Positions 20,481 to 30,516 of a DNA stretch of 51,373 bases are shown here, piece after piece. Numbering within the stretch: the stretch's first letter is position 1; each line of letters begins with the position of its first letter. The stretch lies in assembly GCA_913047375.1 (NCBI GenBank), contig CAJWTV010000008.1, positions 1 through 51,373 of the forward strand, written 5' to 3'. This DNA is from an uncultured Polaribacter sp. (GTDB lineage Bacteria > Bacteroidota > Bacteroidia > Flavobacteriales > Flavobacteriaceae). The notes below the pieces were generated by a model. That model was not told the DNA's origin and searched no databases. It saw only the letters and a program-made list of their open reading frames with translations. The position numbers and the translations under genes were made by a program.

Positions 20481-22148
20481 TTGAAAAAAAAACAGATTTT
20501 CTTCCTATTTATATTTTCTTTTTCACTTTTTCCGAGCGAAATACTTGGTCAAGATTTAATCTTAAAAATTTCAACTTTTAAAGAAAAAAACAATATTGTA
20601 ATAACTAAGATAAATTACCAGCAGAAACATTTAAACATTACTAAATTAAACACAGAGCTGTCAAGGATTAAAAAAAAATTGAAAAATTTCGGTTATTATA
20701 GTTTAGGTGTAGAAAAAAAAATTATTTACAAGGACACTGTTTTTGTAAAATTGAATCTTGGAAAGAAAATTGAAACTATTTTAATCTCAGTTGATTCAAT
20801 CAATATCGTATTACTAAAGAAATTTTCTCCAAAAAAAGGAATCCTTAAGCTACCTGTCGAAAATTTAGAACTAAACTTATCTAAAATATCAAAGGAGCTC
20901 GGCTATCAGGGATTCTCTTTTTCTGAAGTATCGTTAAAAAACATAAGGCTTAAAAATAACACCTTATTAGCAGAATTAAATATAATTAAGTCTCATAGGA
21001 GAAAAATAAATGATATCGTAATAAAAGGCTATGATAATTTTCCAAAAACTTATCTCAAGAATTTTCTAAAAATAAATAACCAAACAATTTTTAATACTGA
21101 AAAGCTAAATGCTATTTCTAAAAAACTTAGCTCACTTTCCTTTATTAAACAAACAAAACAGATTGAAACTTTATTTAAAAAAGATTCAACTATCCTTTAC
21201 TTGTATCTTAAAAAGAAAAACAATAGTAGTTTTGATGGATTAATTAATTTCAATACAAATCAAGCTGGTAAAATTCAGTTTAATGGTTATTTAGACTTAA
21301 AGATAAATAATACATTTAATCGTGGAGAGGAATTGGCTCTTCATTGGAATCGATTTGACAAAGAAAGACAAGAATTAAAGTTAAGTTCAAAAATTCCATT
21401 TATTTACAACTCTCCAATAAGTAGCAGCTTAGACTTCTCTATTTATAAGCAAGACAGTAGTTTTATTAACACCAGATTAAAGACAAATTTCAATATTTAT
21501 CTCAATCAAAGAACCAAATTAGCAATCGATTATGATTTAATAACATCCGAGATAACAAATAACGAATTGAATACTGAAAATAAAGATGATTTTTCAAGTC
21601 AATTTGTAGGGGTAATTTTAGAATACAATATTCCTTTAAATGATTTTTTTTCAAGTCAAAAAATTAATTTACTAATCAACCCAAGATTTGGAAAAAGAAA
21701 ATCAAGCTCAAATTCAACCAAGCAATTTAAAATTGACCTACATGCATCGTATATCTTTAATTTAAATAATCGAAGTAGCCTTTTTTTAGCTAATACAACT
21801 GGGTATATTAATTCTGATACCTTTTTATTTAATGAACTATACAGAATTGGTGGCGCAAACTCTGTAAGAGGTTTTAATGAGCAAAGTTTATTCACCTCAA
21901 AGTTCTCCTACTTCAATCTAGAGTATCGCTTTTTAACATCTAAAAAGTCCTTTGCATATACCATATCAGATTACGGTGAATTTAAAGACCTTAACAGAAG
22001 CAATAAAATATACAGTATAGGAGCTGGATATAAATTTATAACAAATAACTCCCAGATAGATATCAACTATGCATTAGGTAAAATTAACAATGATCGGCTA
22101 GATTATAAAAACCCTAAAATAATAATAAGTCTAATTAGTTTCTTTTAA
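20481..22148 (+). CDS. Omp85/BamA-TamA family outer-membrane protein
   Basis: With the TTG start chosen here the protein has 555 residues. It begins with a textbook signal peptide (MKKKQIFFLFIFSFSLF, cut after EILGQ) and is followed by POTRA-like repeats (for example HRRKINDIVIKGYDNFP) and a 16-strand-type barrel. The L6-loop motif VRGF is seen in RIGGANSVRGFNEQ, and the protein ends in Phe (SLISFF), as barrel proteins do. Family members insert or translocate outer-membrane proteins. This one is much shorter than BamA, so TamA-like or lineage-specific work is more likely. The ATG at 20415 is an alternative start but would put 22 hydrophobic residues ahead of the KKK signal-peptide start. It is divergent from rpsL. 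Confidence 0.82.
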   Translation: MKKKQIFFLFIFSFSLFPSEILGQDLILKISTFKEKNNIVITKINYQQKHLNITKLNTELSRIKKKLKNFGYYSLGVEKKIIYKDTVFVKLNLGKKIETILISVDSINIVLLKKFSPKKGILKLPVENLELNLSKISKELGYQGFSFSEVSLKNIRLKNNTLLAELNIIKSHRRKINDIVIKGYDNFPKTYLKNFLKINNQTIFNTEKLNAISKKLSSLSFIKQTKQIETLFKKDSTILYLYLKKKNNSSFDGLINFNTNQAGKIQFNGYLDLKINNTFNRGEELALHWNRFDKERQELKLSSKIPFIYNSPISSSLDFSIYKQDSSFINTRLKTNFNIYLNQRTKLAIDYDLITSEITNNELNTENKDDFSSQFVGVILEYNIPLNDFFSSQKINLLINPRFGKRKSSSNSTKQFKIDLHASYIFNLNNRSSLFLANTTGYINSDTFLFNELYRIGGANSVRGFNEQSLFTSKFSYFNLEYRFLTSKKSFAYTISDYGEFKDLNRSNKIYSIGAGYKFITNNSQIDINYALGKINNDRLDYKNPKIIISLISFF

Positions 22149-22240
22149 CAATTGACTAAAGAATTAAATTGAATATTGATATAATTATAAAAAATTAACA
22201 GATTTTAACATTTATTATAGTTTATTTAACATTTTTATGT

Positions 22241-22248
22241 GATATTTG
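22241..22248 (+). promoter_or_regulatory. Possible promoter of the first susC, box GATATTTG
   Basis: GATATTTG, 27 bases before the ATG, differs from TAnnTTTG at one position. The second susC has GACTTTTG in the same place, and the leaders after both boxes are alike (TTAATTCAAAT or similar, then ACAATGAA). No -33 TTG is visible here. Confidence 0.35.
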
Positions 22249-22275
22249 GTTTGACTAATTCAAATTTAATAAACA

Positions 22276-25200
22276 ATGAAAACAATGTTAAAAAGTATAC
22301 TTACGCTATTTTTAGCGCTAGTAGTGCAGATTTCGTTTGCACAAGAAAAAACAGTTTCTGGAACTGTTAGTGATACTTCTGGGGTTCTTCCCGGGGTAAG
22401 TGTATCTATAAAAGGTACAGTAAAAGGTACAGAAACAAATTTCGATGGAAAGTACTCTATTAAAGCAAAAACTGGTGATGTTTTAAGCTTTAGTTATTTA
22501 GGGTACAAAACAGCAGAAAGAACTATTGACGACTCAAACACAATAGACGTAACACTGGTTGAAGGTGGAAATGTTCTGGAAGAGATCGTTATTAGTGCCT
22601 TGGGTGAGAGAAGATCTAAGAAATCTTTAGGATTCTCCCAGCAATCTGTTGGAGGCGTGGAATTACAAAAAGGTAAACAAATAGATATTAATAATTCGTT
22701 AGCAGGTAAAATATCTGGTGTACAAATTGTTGGTAACTCAAGTTCAACTTTTGGAAATTCTCAAATTAAATTAAGAGGTGAGACAGGTGTATTATACGTT
22801 GTTGATGGGGTATTAGTTTATTCAATAGGCGATATAAATACTGATAACATAGCAGATATGTCTGTATTGAAAGGTGCTTCTGCAACAGCTATTTATGGTC
22901 CTGATGGTCGTAATGGTGTAATCGTTATCACATCTAAACAAGCTAAAAAAGGAAGAGCTACTTTTACAATAGATCAATCTATTCAAGTGAATCAAGTATC
23001 AGCATTACCAAGCTACCAAAATGAATATGGTGGTGGTTATAGCCAAACTTTTAGCACTTTCAGCTACGACCCTTCAGTAGATCCTGCAGAATGGGCTGGA
23101 TTTAACGGGCAACCTTATCCAGATTTCTTCGCAGATGAATCATGGGGACCTAGGATGAGTGGCCAAATGGTTAGACATTGGGATTCTTGGATTCCTGGAA
23201 CACCGGAATTTGGTGAACTAAGAGCTTGGAAAGCAAATCCAAATAATGTAAAAGATTTTTATGCAAGTGCATTAACATCAAATACTAACTTTGCTTTTGC
23301 TAAAGCAGGAGATGATTATAATGTTAGAACGAGTCTTACACATATTGATCAATCAGGTATTGTACCAAACTCTAATCAGAAGACAGTAAATGTTTCTGTA
23401 AATGCAACATACAATATCACTGATAAATTAACAGCAACTGCAATAATAAACTATCAAGATAAGTCTACATTGAATAACCCAGATCAAAATTATGGGAATA
23501 TTGGATCTAATATGAATCAATGGTGGCAAAGACAATTAGACATAGATCGTCTAAGAGATTATGAAAGAAACGGCCAAGTAGTATCTTGGAATATAAGAGG
23601 CCCTAGAGATTTAAGACCATTATATTGGGATACTCCTTATTTCCATTCTTATGAAAACTTTAAATATGACAATAAGAATACTACATTCGGAAAAGTTAGT
23701 TTAACCTATAAAATCAATGATAAGTTTGATGTATTAGGAGAATTAAGATCTACCTTTAATTCATATAGTGGTAATGATAGAGGAACAACAAAAAGTTTAT
23801 TAGACGCCGCTTTCTATTCTGAGTATCAAAGTAGAAATACTAAGGAACATTTCTTTGGAATGGTTAACTACAAAGAAACCTTTATGGATGGAGATATTGA
23901 TCTTCGTGCATCTATAGGTGGAGAGGTTGTTAGTAATGAGTATAATAGATTATCTGCTAATACAAATGGAGATTTGTCTATTCCAGGTTTTTATAACCTA
24001 GCAGGATCTACAGATCCAATATCAGCAAACTCATCACTTACAAAAAGTAAAACTAGAGGAGCATTTATCAAAACATCTTTAGGATATAAAGATTTTGCAT
24101 ATTTAGATGCTTCATATAGATTAGACTGGTCTTCTACAGCAAAACCAACAGACAATAGAGTAAATACTTTTGGAGTGTCTGGAAGTGTTTTGTTACATGA
24201 AATCTTACCACAAAATGATGTAATCTCATTTGCGAAAGTACGAGCAGGTTATGCAAGTGCTCCTTATTTTCCTGGACCATATAATATTACTAGTACATAT
24301 GATGCTGGAGATTTATACCAAGGAAATGGAACATTATCTGTACCTAATACTCAAGCTAACGGAGATTTAGTTGGAGGTACTAGAGGTGAATTTGAAATAG
24401 GAACTGAAATAAGGTTCTTAAACGACAAGTTTGGAATGGATTTTACCTACTTCAACAGAACAGATGAAGACTTACCTATTGGTGTAAGCTTAGATGGTTC
24501 TACGGGGTATACTGGAATTACATTAAATTCTGGAAAAACTACTTCTAACGGTATTGAAATCGCTTTAAACGCTTCAGTTATCCAAAAACAAGATTTCTCA
24601 TGGAATGTTGGGGTAAATATTGGAACACTTAATAAAACAGTAGATGCTATATATCCTGGAGTTGAGTCTTATAACATAAGTACTTATACCTCTAACATGA
24701 AGCTTCAAGCTCGTGTAGGTGAAGAGTACGGATTATTTTACGGAACAGGTTACGCAAACCATACTGATGGTAGTGTTATTTTCACAAGTAGTGATAAATT
24801 TGCTAGAGAACGTAATAAAAAAATCGGTAGCTTATTACCAGATTTTACTGGAGGTTTATCATCTAGTATGAGATATAAAAACTTTGATTTATATTTAGGT
24901 TTTGACGGTCAAGTTGGTGGTTTGTATTATTCTAGAACAGAAAGATATATGGATCATTCAGGTTTAGCAGATTACACAGCTGGATTAAATGACAAAGGGA
25001 ATCCTAAAAGAGATCCAGTATCTCAAGGAGGTGGAGTTCACATAACAGGGGTTTTACAAAGTGGAACAGATGCAAATGGAACACCAATATCAGATGGTAC
25101 AGTAGTTGATAAATATATTGACGCTGTTGACTATTATAGTTTAGGGAATTTAGGATCTATTTATGAAAAGAATACTCATGATGCTAGTTACTTTAAATTA

Positions 25201-25425
25201 AGAACCGTAAAATTAAGTTATAATTTTGATTCTGGATTTACTGACAGATTTAAAATTGACAATGCACAACTTTCTTTAATCGCTAATAATGTATGGCTAA
25301 TTTATTCAGATTTAGACTGGGTAGATCCTTCAGAATTAGAAAAGAGAAGTGGTGTTAACTGGGCGGAAAACGGAACTTTACCGATGACTTCATCGTATGG
25401 TTTGAATCTAACATTAACATTCTAA
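22276..25425 (+). CDS. SusC/RagA-type TonB-dependent outer-membrane receptor (pair 1)
   Basis: The 1049-residue protein has a signal peptide (MKTMLKSILTLFLALVVQ, cut near SFAQ) and then a carboxypeptidase-like regulatory domain (EKTVSGTVSDTSGVLPGV, TNFDGKYSIKAKTGDVL) to about residue 95. A TonB-box-like EEIVISALG, a plug (LYVVDGVLV, MSVLKGASATAIYGPDGRNG) and a 22-strand-type barrel ending NLTLTF follow. It imports a ligand captured by the SusD partner encoded 10 bases downstream, with energy from TonB-ExbBD. The ligand is unknown, because no degradative enzyme is encoded nearby. The first 90 or so residues closely resemble those of the second SusC while plug and barrel differ. An in-frame hairpin (CGCTA / TAGCG) spans codons 10-14. 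Confidence 0.95.
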   Translation: MKTMLKSILTLFLALVVQISFAQEKTVSGTVSDTSGVLPGVSVSIKGTVKGTETNFDGKYSIKAKTGDVLSFSYLGYKTAERTIDDSNTIDVTLVEGGNVLEEIVISALGERRSKKSLGFSQQSVGGVELQKGKQIDINNSLAGKISGVQIVGNSSSTFGNSQIKLRGETGVLYVVDGVLVYSIGDINTDNIADMSVLKGASATAIYGPDGRNGVIVITSKQAKKGRATFTIDQSIQVNQVSALPSYQNEYGGGYSQTFSTFSYDPSVDPAEWAGFNGQPYPDFFADESWGPRMSGQMVRHWDSWIPGTPEFGELRAWKANPNNVKDFYASALTSNTNFAFAKAGDDYNVRTSLTHIDQSGIVPNSNQKTVNVSVNATYNITDKLTATAIINYQDKSTLNNPDQNYGNIGSNMNQWWQRQLDIDRLRDYERNGQVVSWNIRGPRDLRPLYWDTPYFHSYENFKYDNKNTTFGKVSLTYKINDKFDVLGELRSTFNSYSGNDRGTTKSLLDAAFYSEYQSRNTKEHFFGMVNYKETFMDGDIDLRASIGGEVVSNEYNRLSANTNGDLSIPGFYNLAGSTDPISANSSLTKSKTRGAFIKTSLGYKDFAYLDASYRLDWSSTAKPTDNRVNTFGVSGSVLLHEILPQNDVISFAKVRAGYASAPYFPGPYNITSTYDAGDLYQGNGTLSVPNTQANGDLVGGTRGEFEIGTEIRFLNDKFGMDFTYFNRTDEDLPIGVSLDGSTGYTGITLNSGKTTSNGIEIALNASVIQKQDFSWNVGVNIGTLNKTVDAIYPGVESYNISTYTSNMKLQARVGEEYGLFYGTGYANHTDGSVIFTSSDKFARERNKKIGSLLPDFTGGLSSSMRYKNFDLYLGFDGQVGGLYYSRTERYMDHSGLADYTAGLNDKGNPKRDPVSQGGGVHITGVLQSGTDANGTPISDGTVVDKYIDAVDYYSLGNLGSIYEKNTHDASYFKLRTVKLSYNFDSGFTDRFKIDNAQLSLIANNVWLIYSDLDWVDPSELEKRSGVNWAENGTLPMTSSYGLNLTLTF

Positions 25426-25435
25426 AAGAAACAAA

Positions 25436-26854
25436 ATGAATAATACATTAAAGAAAATATCATTATTTATTTGTGCATCACTAATTTTCACATCTTGTGA
25501 TTCTGTAGATTTTGGTGACACAAACGAGAACCCTAATGGACCTACTGCAGCTGTGACATCACAGTTGTTAACTCAGGCTCAAAAGACCGTTTCGAGTATC
25601 GGAACAAACTTAAGTGGAATCTTATTCACTCAGCAATTGGCCGAAGGTCAATATCCAGGTGAATCAAGATATGCAGTATTAACATATAATTACAACTCAT
25701 ATTTCACTGGACCTATCCAGAATCTAAATGAAATTATAAAGTTAAATCAAGGTGCTGAGACAATGGCTCAAGCAGAAGCATTTGGTAATAACAATAACCA
25801 AATAGCTGTAGCGAAAATCATTAGAGCGTATATTCTTCAATTTATGACTGACAGATGGGGTGCATTACCTTGGACAGAAGCATTTCAAGGAATCGATAAC
25901 CCTCAGCCTAAGTTTGACTCGCAACAGGATATATACATGATAATGTTTGCAGAAGTTGAAGAAGCACTTGCCCTTATCAATAGTGGAGCAGGACCAAGTG
26001 GAGATGTTATTTTTGGCGGCGATATGGCTAAATGGGAATTATTTGCTAATTCATTAAAAATGACAATGGCTTTAAGAATTTCTGATGCAGACCCTGCATT
26101 AGCAAAAACAAAGTTTGAGCAAGTAATCTCATCAGGTAATTTCATCAGCAGTAATGCAGATAACATATTATTTAATTATGGTTCTGACGATGCTAGTGAT
26201 AGCCCTTGGCATGATAGATTTAAGACTCGTGAAGATTATGTACTAAGTGAGACTTTAGTTAATACTTTAACTAGTATGTCCGATCCTAGACTTCCAAAAT
26301 ATGGAGAGCCTTCTAGAACAGGAGTATTAGGAGTATATGTAGGTGCTGAGAATGGAAAAGTGAATGGGAATGTACCTGATTATTCTTTTCCAACTGGAAC
26401 CATTATTTATAACGAAACATACCCTACTCCTATTTACACTGCTGCGCAAATGAAATTTGCTATGGCAGAGGCTAAAATGAAAGGATGGAATGTAGGTGCA
26501 TCTAGTCCAGCTGAGTTATTCACTCAAGGAATTGAGGCGTCTATGACGTATTGGGGTGTTGACAGTGCTGACATTGCTACTTATACTGCAAGTCATACAT
26601 ATGGAAACATTAACGATATTGCATATGAAAAATGGATCGCTCTTTATCTGAATGGTCCTGAAGCATGGGCTGAATGGAGAAGATTAGATTCTCCGGCTTT
26701 AACACCTTCTATTTATGCTGGTGATCAAAGAATACCTGTAAGACATGCATATGATTCTTCAGTGGAGGACAATAACAAAGCAAATTATGATGCTATTGTA
26801 GCTTCGCAAGGTCAAGACGACTTACATACTAAATTATGGTGGGATAAGAATTAA
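25436..26854 (+). CDS. SusD/RagB-like surface lipoprotein (pair 1)
   Basis: The 472-residue lipoprotein has a signal peptide ending in FTSC (Cys21), so it is lipidated. The following DTNENPNGPT and the later YILQFMTDRWGALPWTEAFQ, LFANSLKMTMALRISDADP and EKWIALYLNGPEAWAEWRRL match the SusD-like_2 branch of the TPR-based SusD superfamily. It would form the lid over its SusC partner and bind the ligand at the surface. It is the last gene of the pair-1 operon, with a terminator 25 bases after the stop. Confidence 0.93.
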   Translation: MNNTLKKISLFICASLIFTSCDSVDFGDTNENPNGPTAAVTSQLLTQAQKTVSSIGTNLSGILFTQQLAEGQYPGESRYAVLTYNYNSYFTGPIQNLNEIIKLNQGAETMAQAEAFGNNNNQIAVAKIIRAYILQFMTDRWGALPWTEAFQGIDNPQPKFDSQQDIYMIMFAEVEEALALINSGAGPSGDVIFGGDMAKWELFANSLKMTMALRISDADPALAKTKFEQVISSGNFISSNADNILFNYGSDDASDSPWHDRFKTREDYVLSETLVNTLTSMSDPRLPKYGEPSRTGVLGVYVGAENGKVNGNVPDYSFPTGTIIYNETYPTPIYTAAQMKFAMAEAKMKGWNVGASSPAELFTQGIEASMTYWGVDSADIATYTASHTYGNINDIAYEKWIALYLNGPEAWAEWRRLDSPALTPSIYAGDQRIPVRHAYDSSVEDNNKANYDAIVASQGQDDLHTKLWWDKN

Positions 26855-26879
26855 TACCATCTAATTTAATTAATTTAAG

Positions 26880-26908
26880 GAGGCACTGTCAAGTGCCTCT
26901 TTTTTTTG
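26880..26908 (+). terminator. Terminator after SusCD pair 1
   Basis: A perfect 8-bp stem (GAGGCACT / AGTGCCTC, loop GTCA) is followed by nine T residues. It separates the two SusCD operons. Confidence 0.92.
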
Positions 26909-27125
26909 GTTATTGGGGTAACATACTATAATGTACTAATACATTTTAAAGACAGATTAATTAAATGGTAAATTATAGAGGTAAATAAATAAAAAAAGCT
27001 CGTGAATTAGCTTACAGTAAATAATTAATAGAAAGAAAAACGATAATTATTAAAGGTGAAGTGGTTTTTTTTATAATCATAGTTGATATTAATCAAAAGA
27101 CTAACAGGTAATTAGGGCTTTATTC

Positions 27126-27165
27126 AGACGAATTTTTTAATAATAATTTATTTTTTAGACGAATT
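27126..27165 (+). repeat. Direct repeat AGACGAATT upstream of susC 2
   Basis: Two exact 9-base copies start 31 bases apart, about three helical turns, and the second ends 12 bases before the proposed -33 TTG. The spacing is what a dimeric activator binding one DNA face would need. No regulator gene is adjacent. Confidence 0.4.
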
Positions 27166-27177
27166 AGTGTTAAAAAA

Positions 27178-27208
27178 TTGTTTTTTTAAGATTAATTTAA
27201 GACTTTTG
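27178..27208 (+). promoter_or_regulatory. Putative promoter of the second susC
   Basis: TTG (27178-27180), 20 bases, then GACTTTTG (27201-27208), one mismatch to TAnnTTTG. The predicted start near 27213 gives a leader of about 23 bases. Confidence 0.5.
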
Positions 27209-27235
27209 GGGTTAATTAATTCAAATAATTATACA

Positions 27236-30200
27236 ATGAAGACAAAGTTTAATGGGATTTTAACGCTATTACTAGCGTTTGTAGTGCAAATTACATTTGC
27301 ACAAGAAAAAACAATTTCCGGGACTGTTACCGAAACTTCGGGACCTTTGCCAGGAGTTAGTGTTGTAATTAAAGGTACTTCTCAAGGTACTGAGACAGAT
27401 TTTGATGGAAAATATTCTATAAAAGCTAATAACGGAGATGTTTTAGTTTTTAGATACTTAGGATATAGTGCTGTAGAAAAAACTGTTGGTACATCAAACA
27501 TGATTAACGTAAAGTTATCTGTAGATGAAAACAATGTTTTAGACGAAATAATCGTTGTAGGTTATGGTACAAGTACAAAAAAGGCTTTCGCCGGTACTGC
27601 AACTACAGTAAATCAAGAAAATTTAGAAGCTAAATCTTTTTCTAACGTTTCTCAAGCTCTTATTGGAGAGGTTGCGGGTGTAACTGTTATTAATAGTTCT
27701 GGTCAGCCAGGTTCTGTTGGAACAATTAGAATTAGAGGTTATGGTTCTGTAAATGGAAACAGATCACCACTATACGTTGTAGATGGTGTTCCTTACTCTG
27801 GTAGTGTTAATTCTATTAACCCTTCAGATATTAAGAGTACGACAATCTTAAAGGATGCAACTGCAACTGCAATTTATGGTTCTAGAGGTGCAAATGGTGT
27901 AGTAGTTATTACTACTAAATCTGGATCGTCTACAAAATCATTTATTGAAGTAGATGTTAAAACAAGTATCAATGATCAATTGATTCCAAGATACGATGTT
28001 GTAAAAAGTCCTGAAGAGTACATAGGATATGTATGGGAAGGTATTAAAAATAAAGCTAATGCTGATGGGAGACCAGATCCAGTGGCTTTTGCTAATGCTA
28101 ACTTATTCACAAACAACTATGTTGCAACAGGATACAACATGTGGAATGTTTCAAGTGCAGCAGATTTAATTGATCCAGCAACTGGAACAGTTAGACCAGG
28201 TGTAACAAGAAAATATACTCCAAAAAGATATGCTGATGAAGCATTTAGTGCTGCAATTAGAACAGAGGCTAACTTAAGAATGAGTGGTGGTAGTGGAGAT
28301 ACTAGATACTTCGCATCTTTTGGTTTCTTAGATGACAATGGTTATTCTATAAACACTGGATATAAGAGATATACTACTCGTTTAAATGTAAATACTAAAG
28401 TTAAAGACTGGTTAAGTCTAAACTCTAATATTAACTATGCTTATTCTGAATCAGTTCAGAATGGTCAAATCAATGGATCTGAAAATATTACAGAATTTGC
28501 TGATAAGATGGCACCAATTTTTCCAGTTTTCTTAAGAGATGACAATGGAGAATTAGTTCCAGATACTTTTTACGGAGGAAATCAATATGATTATGGATCA
28601 CTTTCTGGGTTTAGAGATAGACCAAATGCAAATGGATTAAATCCACTTGCATCAGCTAAGTATGATTTTGATGGTACAGATCGTCACGAATTTAATGGTA
28701 ACTTTTCTGCTAATATTAAATTTACAGAAAATCTTACTGCAGAAGTTCGTTATGCTGTTCAGTTTTTAAATCAAGAAAATAAAGATTATACAAATAAATT
28801 TTACGGAACTGGTCAGACTACTAGTGGTAGAATTTATGTAAGTGATTTCTCTCGTTTGAGTGAAAACATTCAACAGATCTTAAGATATAATAATTCTTTT
28901 GGAGATCATAGTTTTGATCTTTTAGCGGCTCACGAATCTAACGCTTCAACTGACACTAGTTCTTCTGTAGGTAAATCTCTTCAGATTAGTGCATTTTTAT
29001 TAGATTTAGATAATTTCCAAAGTACTCTAGGGCAACCTTCAGGATCTACTGCAGGTTATACTATCGAGTCTTATTTCGGACAATTTAACTATAACTATGC
29101 TGGAAAGTATTACTTAACAGGTTCTTGGAGAACAGATGGTTCTTCTAGATTTGTTAATGAGAAGTGGGGATCTTTTGGTTCTGTTGGTGCTTCTTGGGTT
29201 ATGAGTGAAGAAAGCTTTTTACAAGATAGCGATTTATTTAGATTCTTAAAAGTTAAAGCATCTTACGGAACAACAGGGGATCAAGCTGGTGTTGGTTTAT
29301 CATCAGGTTACAATACATTTAATGGTGGTAACTTAGCTGGTGGTATTTCTTTAGCTCCAGGATCAAATGGTAATCCAGATCTTACTTGGGAAGCTGCAAA
29401 GCAATTTCAAGTTGGTACTGAATTTACTTTAGGTTCTTGGTTAGATGGATCAGTTGATTACTACAGTAAGATAACAGAAAACATGATCTTTAATAGATTT
29501 GTTGGACCATCTGAAGGAATTTCTTCTATCACGGTTAATGACGGTGAATTAGAGAATGCTGGTATTGAATTTGATTTAACTGGACACCTAGTAAACAAAG
29601 AAAACTTTTCTTTGGATTTAAATATTAATGGTGAAATGGTTAAAAATCAAATCTTAGCGATGCCTTTAGATCCTGCAACAGGACAACAACAAGTTCTTAA
29701 TGGTAATTTATCGATTGGTAGATCAATCTTTGATTTCTATGAACGTGAATGGGCTGGTGTAGATCCATCTGATGGTGCTCCAATGTGGTTCCAGTATTAT
29801 GATGATATTAACAACAACGGTATATTTGATGCTAATGAGCCAACTTCAGGAAGTAGTTCTTGGATCCCAGTAGATTCAGAAATAACTAACGCTTCAGGTT
29901 CTATTGTAGAATACAGACAATTAGTGCCAGGAAATAATATCAAGAAAAGAGTAACAAAAAATTATGCTGATGCTTCAGATGTATATCTTAACAAGTCTGG
30001 AATAGCAGATGTAAGAGGTGCTTTCCGTTTAACTGGAAAAATCCACAACTTTACATTCTCTACTCAATTTACTTATAGTTTAGGTGGTTATGCATATGAT
30101 GGTAATTATGGTGAATTAATGTCTGATCGTTTTGGTGCAGTTGGAAACAACTTCCACACTGATATTTCGAACAGATGGCAAAACCCAGGTGATGTAACTG

Positions 30201-30496
30201 ACGTACCTCGTTTAGCTGATGGTGCAGATCAAAATGCAACTTCATCTTCATCTAGATTTGTTACTTCAACAGATCACTTAGCGTTAAACAATGTAAATAT
30301 TGGTTATGATGTACCAAGTAGATTTTTAACTGGAAACGGTTTAGAGTCAATTAACCTTTGGATGTCTGCAGATAATTTATTTATGAATACTGCTAGAAGA
30401 GGGTTTTTACCAACAACAAGTGAAAGTGGAGGATCAGGACGTAGATTATACGCTCCAATGTCTACAATTACAGTTGGTGTAAGAGTTAAGTTTTAA
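27236..30496 (+). CDS. SusC/RagA-type TonB-dependent outer-membrane receptor (pair 2)
   Basis: The start at 27236 (MKTKFNGILTLLLAFVV) gives a normal signal peptide cut near TFAQ. An upstream TTG at 27167 would add 23 residues ahead of it and overlaps the likely promoter, so it is rejected. The 1086-residue protein has the regulatory beta-sandwich domain (KTISGTVTETSGPLPGVSVV, TDFDGKYSIKANNGDVL), a TonB-box-like DEIIVVGYGT, the plug (SPLYVVDGVPYSG, ILKDATATAIYGSRGANGVV) and a barrel ending ITVGVRVKF. These are canonical SusC motifs. It is cotranscribed with its SusD partner 20 bases downstream. An in-frame 7-bp hairpin (AACGCTA / TAGCGTT) lies at codons 9-15. Confidence 0.96.
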   Translation: MKTKFNGILTLLLAFVVQITFAQEKTISGTVTETSGPLPGVSVVIKGTSQGTETDFDGKYSIKANNGDVLVFRYLGYSAVEKTVGTSNMINVKLSVDENNVLDEIIVVGYGTSTKKAFAGTATTVNQENLEAKSFSNVSQALIGEVAGVTVINSSGQPGSVGTIRIRGYGSVNGNRSPLYVVDGVPYSGSVNSINPSDIKSTTILKDATATAIYGSRGANGVVVITTKSGSSTKSFIEVDVKTSINDQLIPRYDVVKSPEEYIGYVWEGIKNKANADGRPDPVAFANANLFTNNYVATGYNMWNVSSAADLIDPATGTVRPGVTRKYTPKRYADEAFSAAIRTEANLRMSGGSGDTRYFASFGFLDDNGYSINTGYKRYTTRLNVNTKVKDWLSLNSNINYAYSESVQNGQINGSENITEFADKMAPIFPVFLRDDNGELVPDTFYGGNQYDYGSLSGFRDRPNANGLNPLASAKYDFDGTDRHEFNGNFSANIKFTENLTAEVRYAVQFLNQENKDYTNKFYGTGQTTSGRIYVSDFSRLSENIQQILRYNNSFGDHSFDLLAAHESNASTDTSSSVGKSLQISAFLLDLDNFQSTLGQPSGSTAGYTIESYFGQFNYNYAGKYYLTGSWRTDGSSRFVNEKWGSFGSVGASWVMSEESFLQDSDLFRFLKVKASYGTTGDQAGVGLSSGYNTFNGGNLAGGISLAPGSNGNPDLTWEAAKQFQVGTEFTLGSWLDGSVDYYSKITENMIFNRFVGPSEGISSITVNDGELENAGIEFDLTGHLVNKENFSLDLNINGEMVKNQILAMPLDPATGQQQVLNGNLSIGRSIFDFYEREWAGVDPSDGAPMWFQYYDDINNNGIFDANEPTSGSSSWIPVDSEITNASGSIVEYRQLVPGNNIKKRVTKNYADASDVYLNKSGIADVRGAFRLTGKIHNFTFSTQFTYSLGGYAYDGNYGELMSDRFGAVGNNFHTDISNRWQNPGDVTDVPRLADGADQNATSSSSRFVTSTDHLALNNVNIGYDVPSRFLTGNGLESINLWMSADNLFMNTARRGFLPTTSESGGSGRRLYAPMSTITVGVRVKF

Positions 30497-30516
30497 ATAA
30501 TAAAATATATAACAAA

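Larger units (their letters stand above)
26909..27235. other. Intergenic region before SusCD pair 2
   Basis: This 327-base AT-rich stretch contains no credible gene. It holds a short inverted repeat (AAGCT / AGCTT near 27000), two copies of AGACGAATT 31 bases apart (27126-27134 and 27157-27165), and a TTG-20-GACTTTTG promoter-like pair before the second susC. Confidence 0.6.

Noticed and set aside
27167-27235. Longer start for the second SusC
   Set aside because: It would place 23 residues before a complete signal peptide and overlap the likely promoter.
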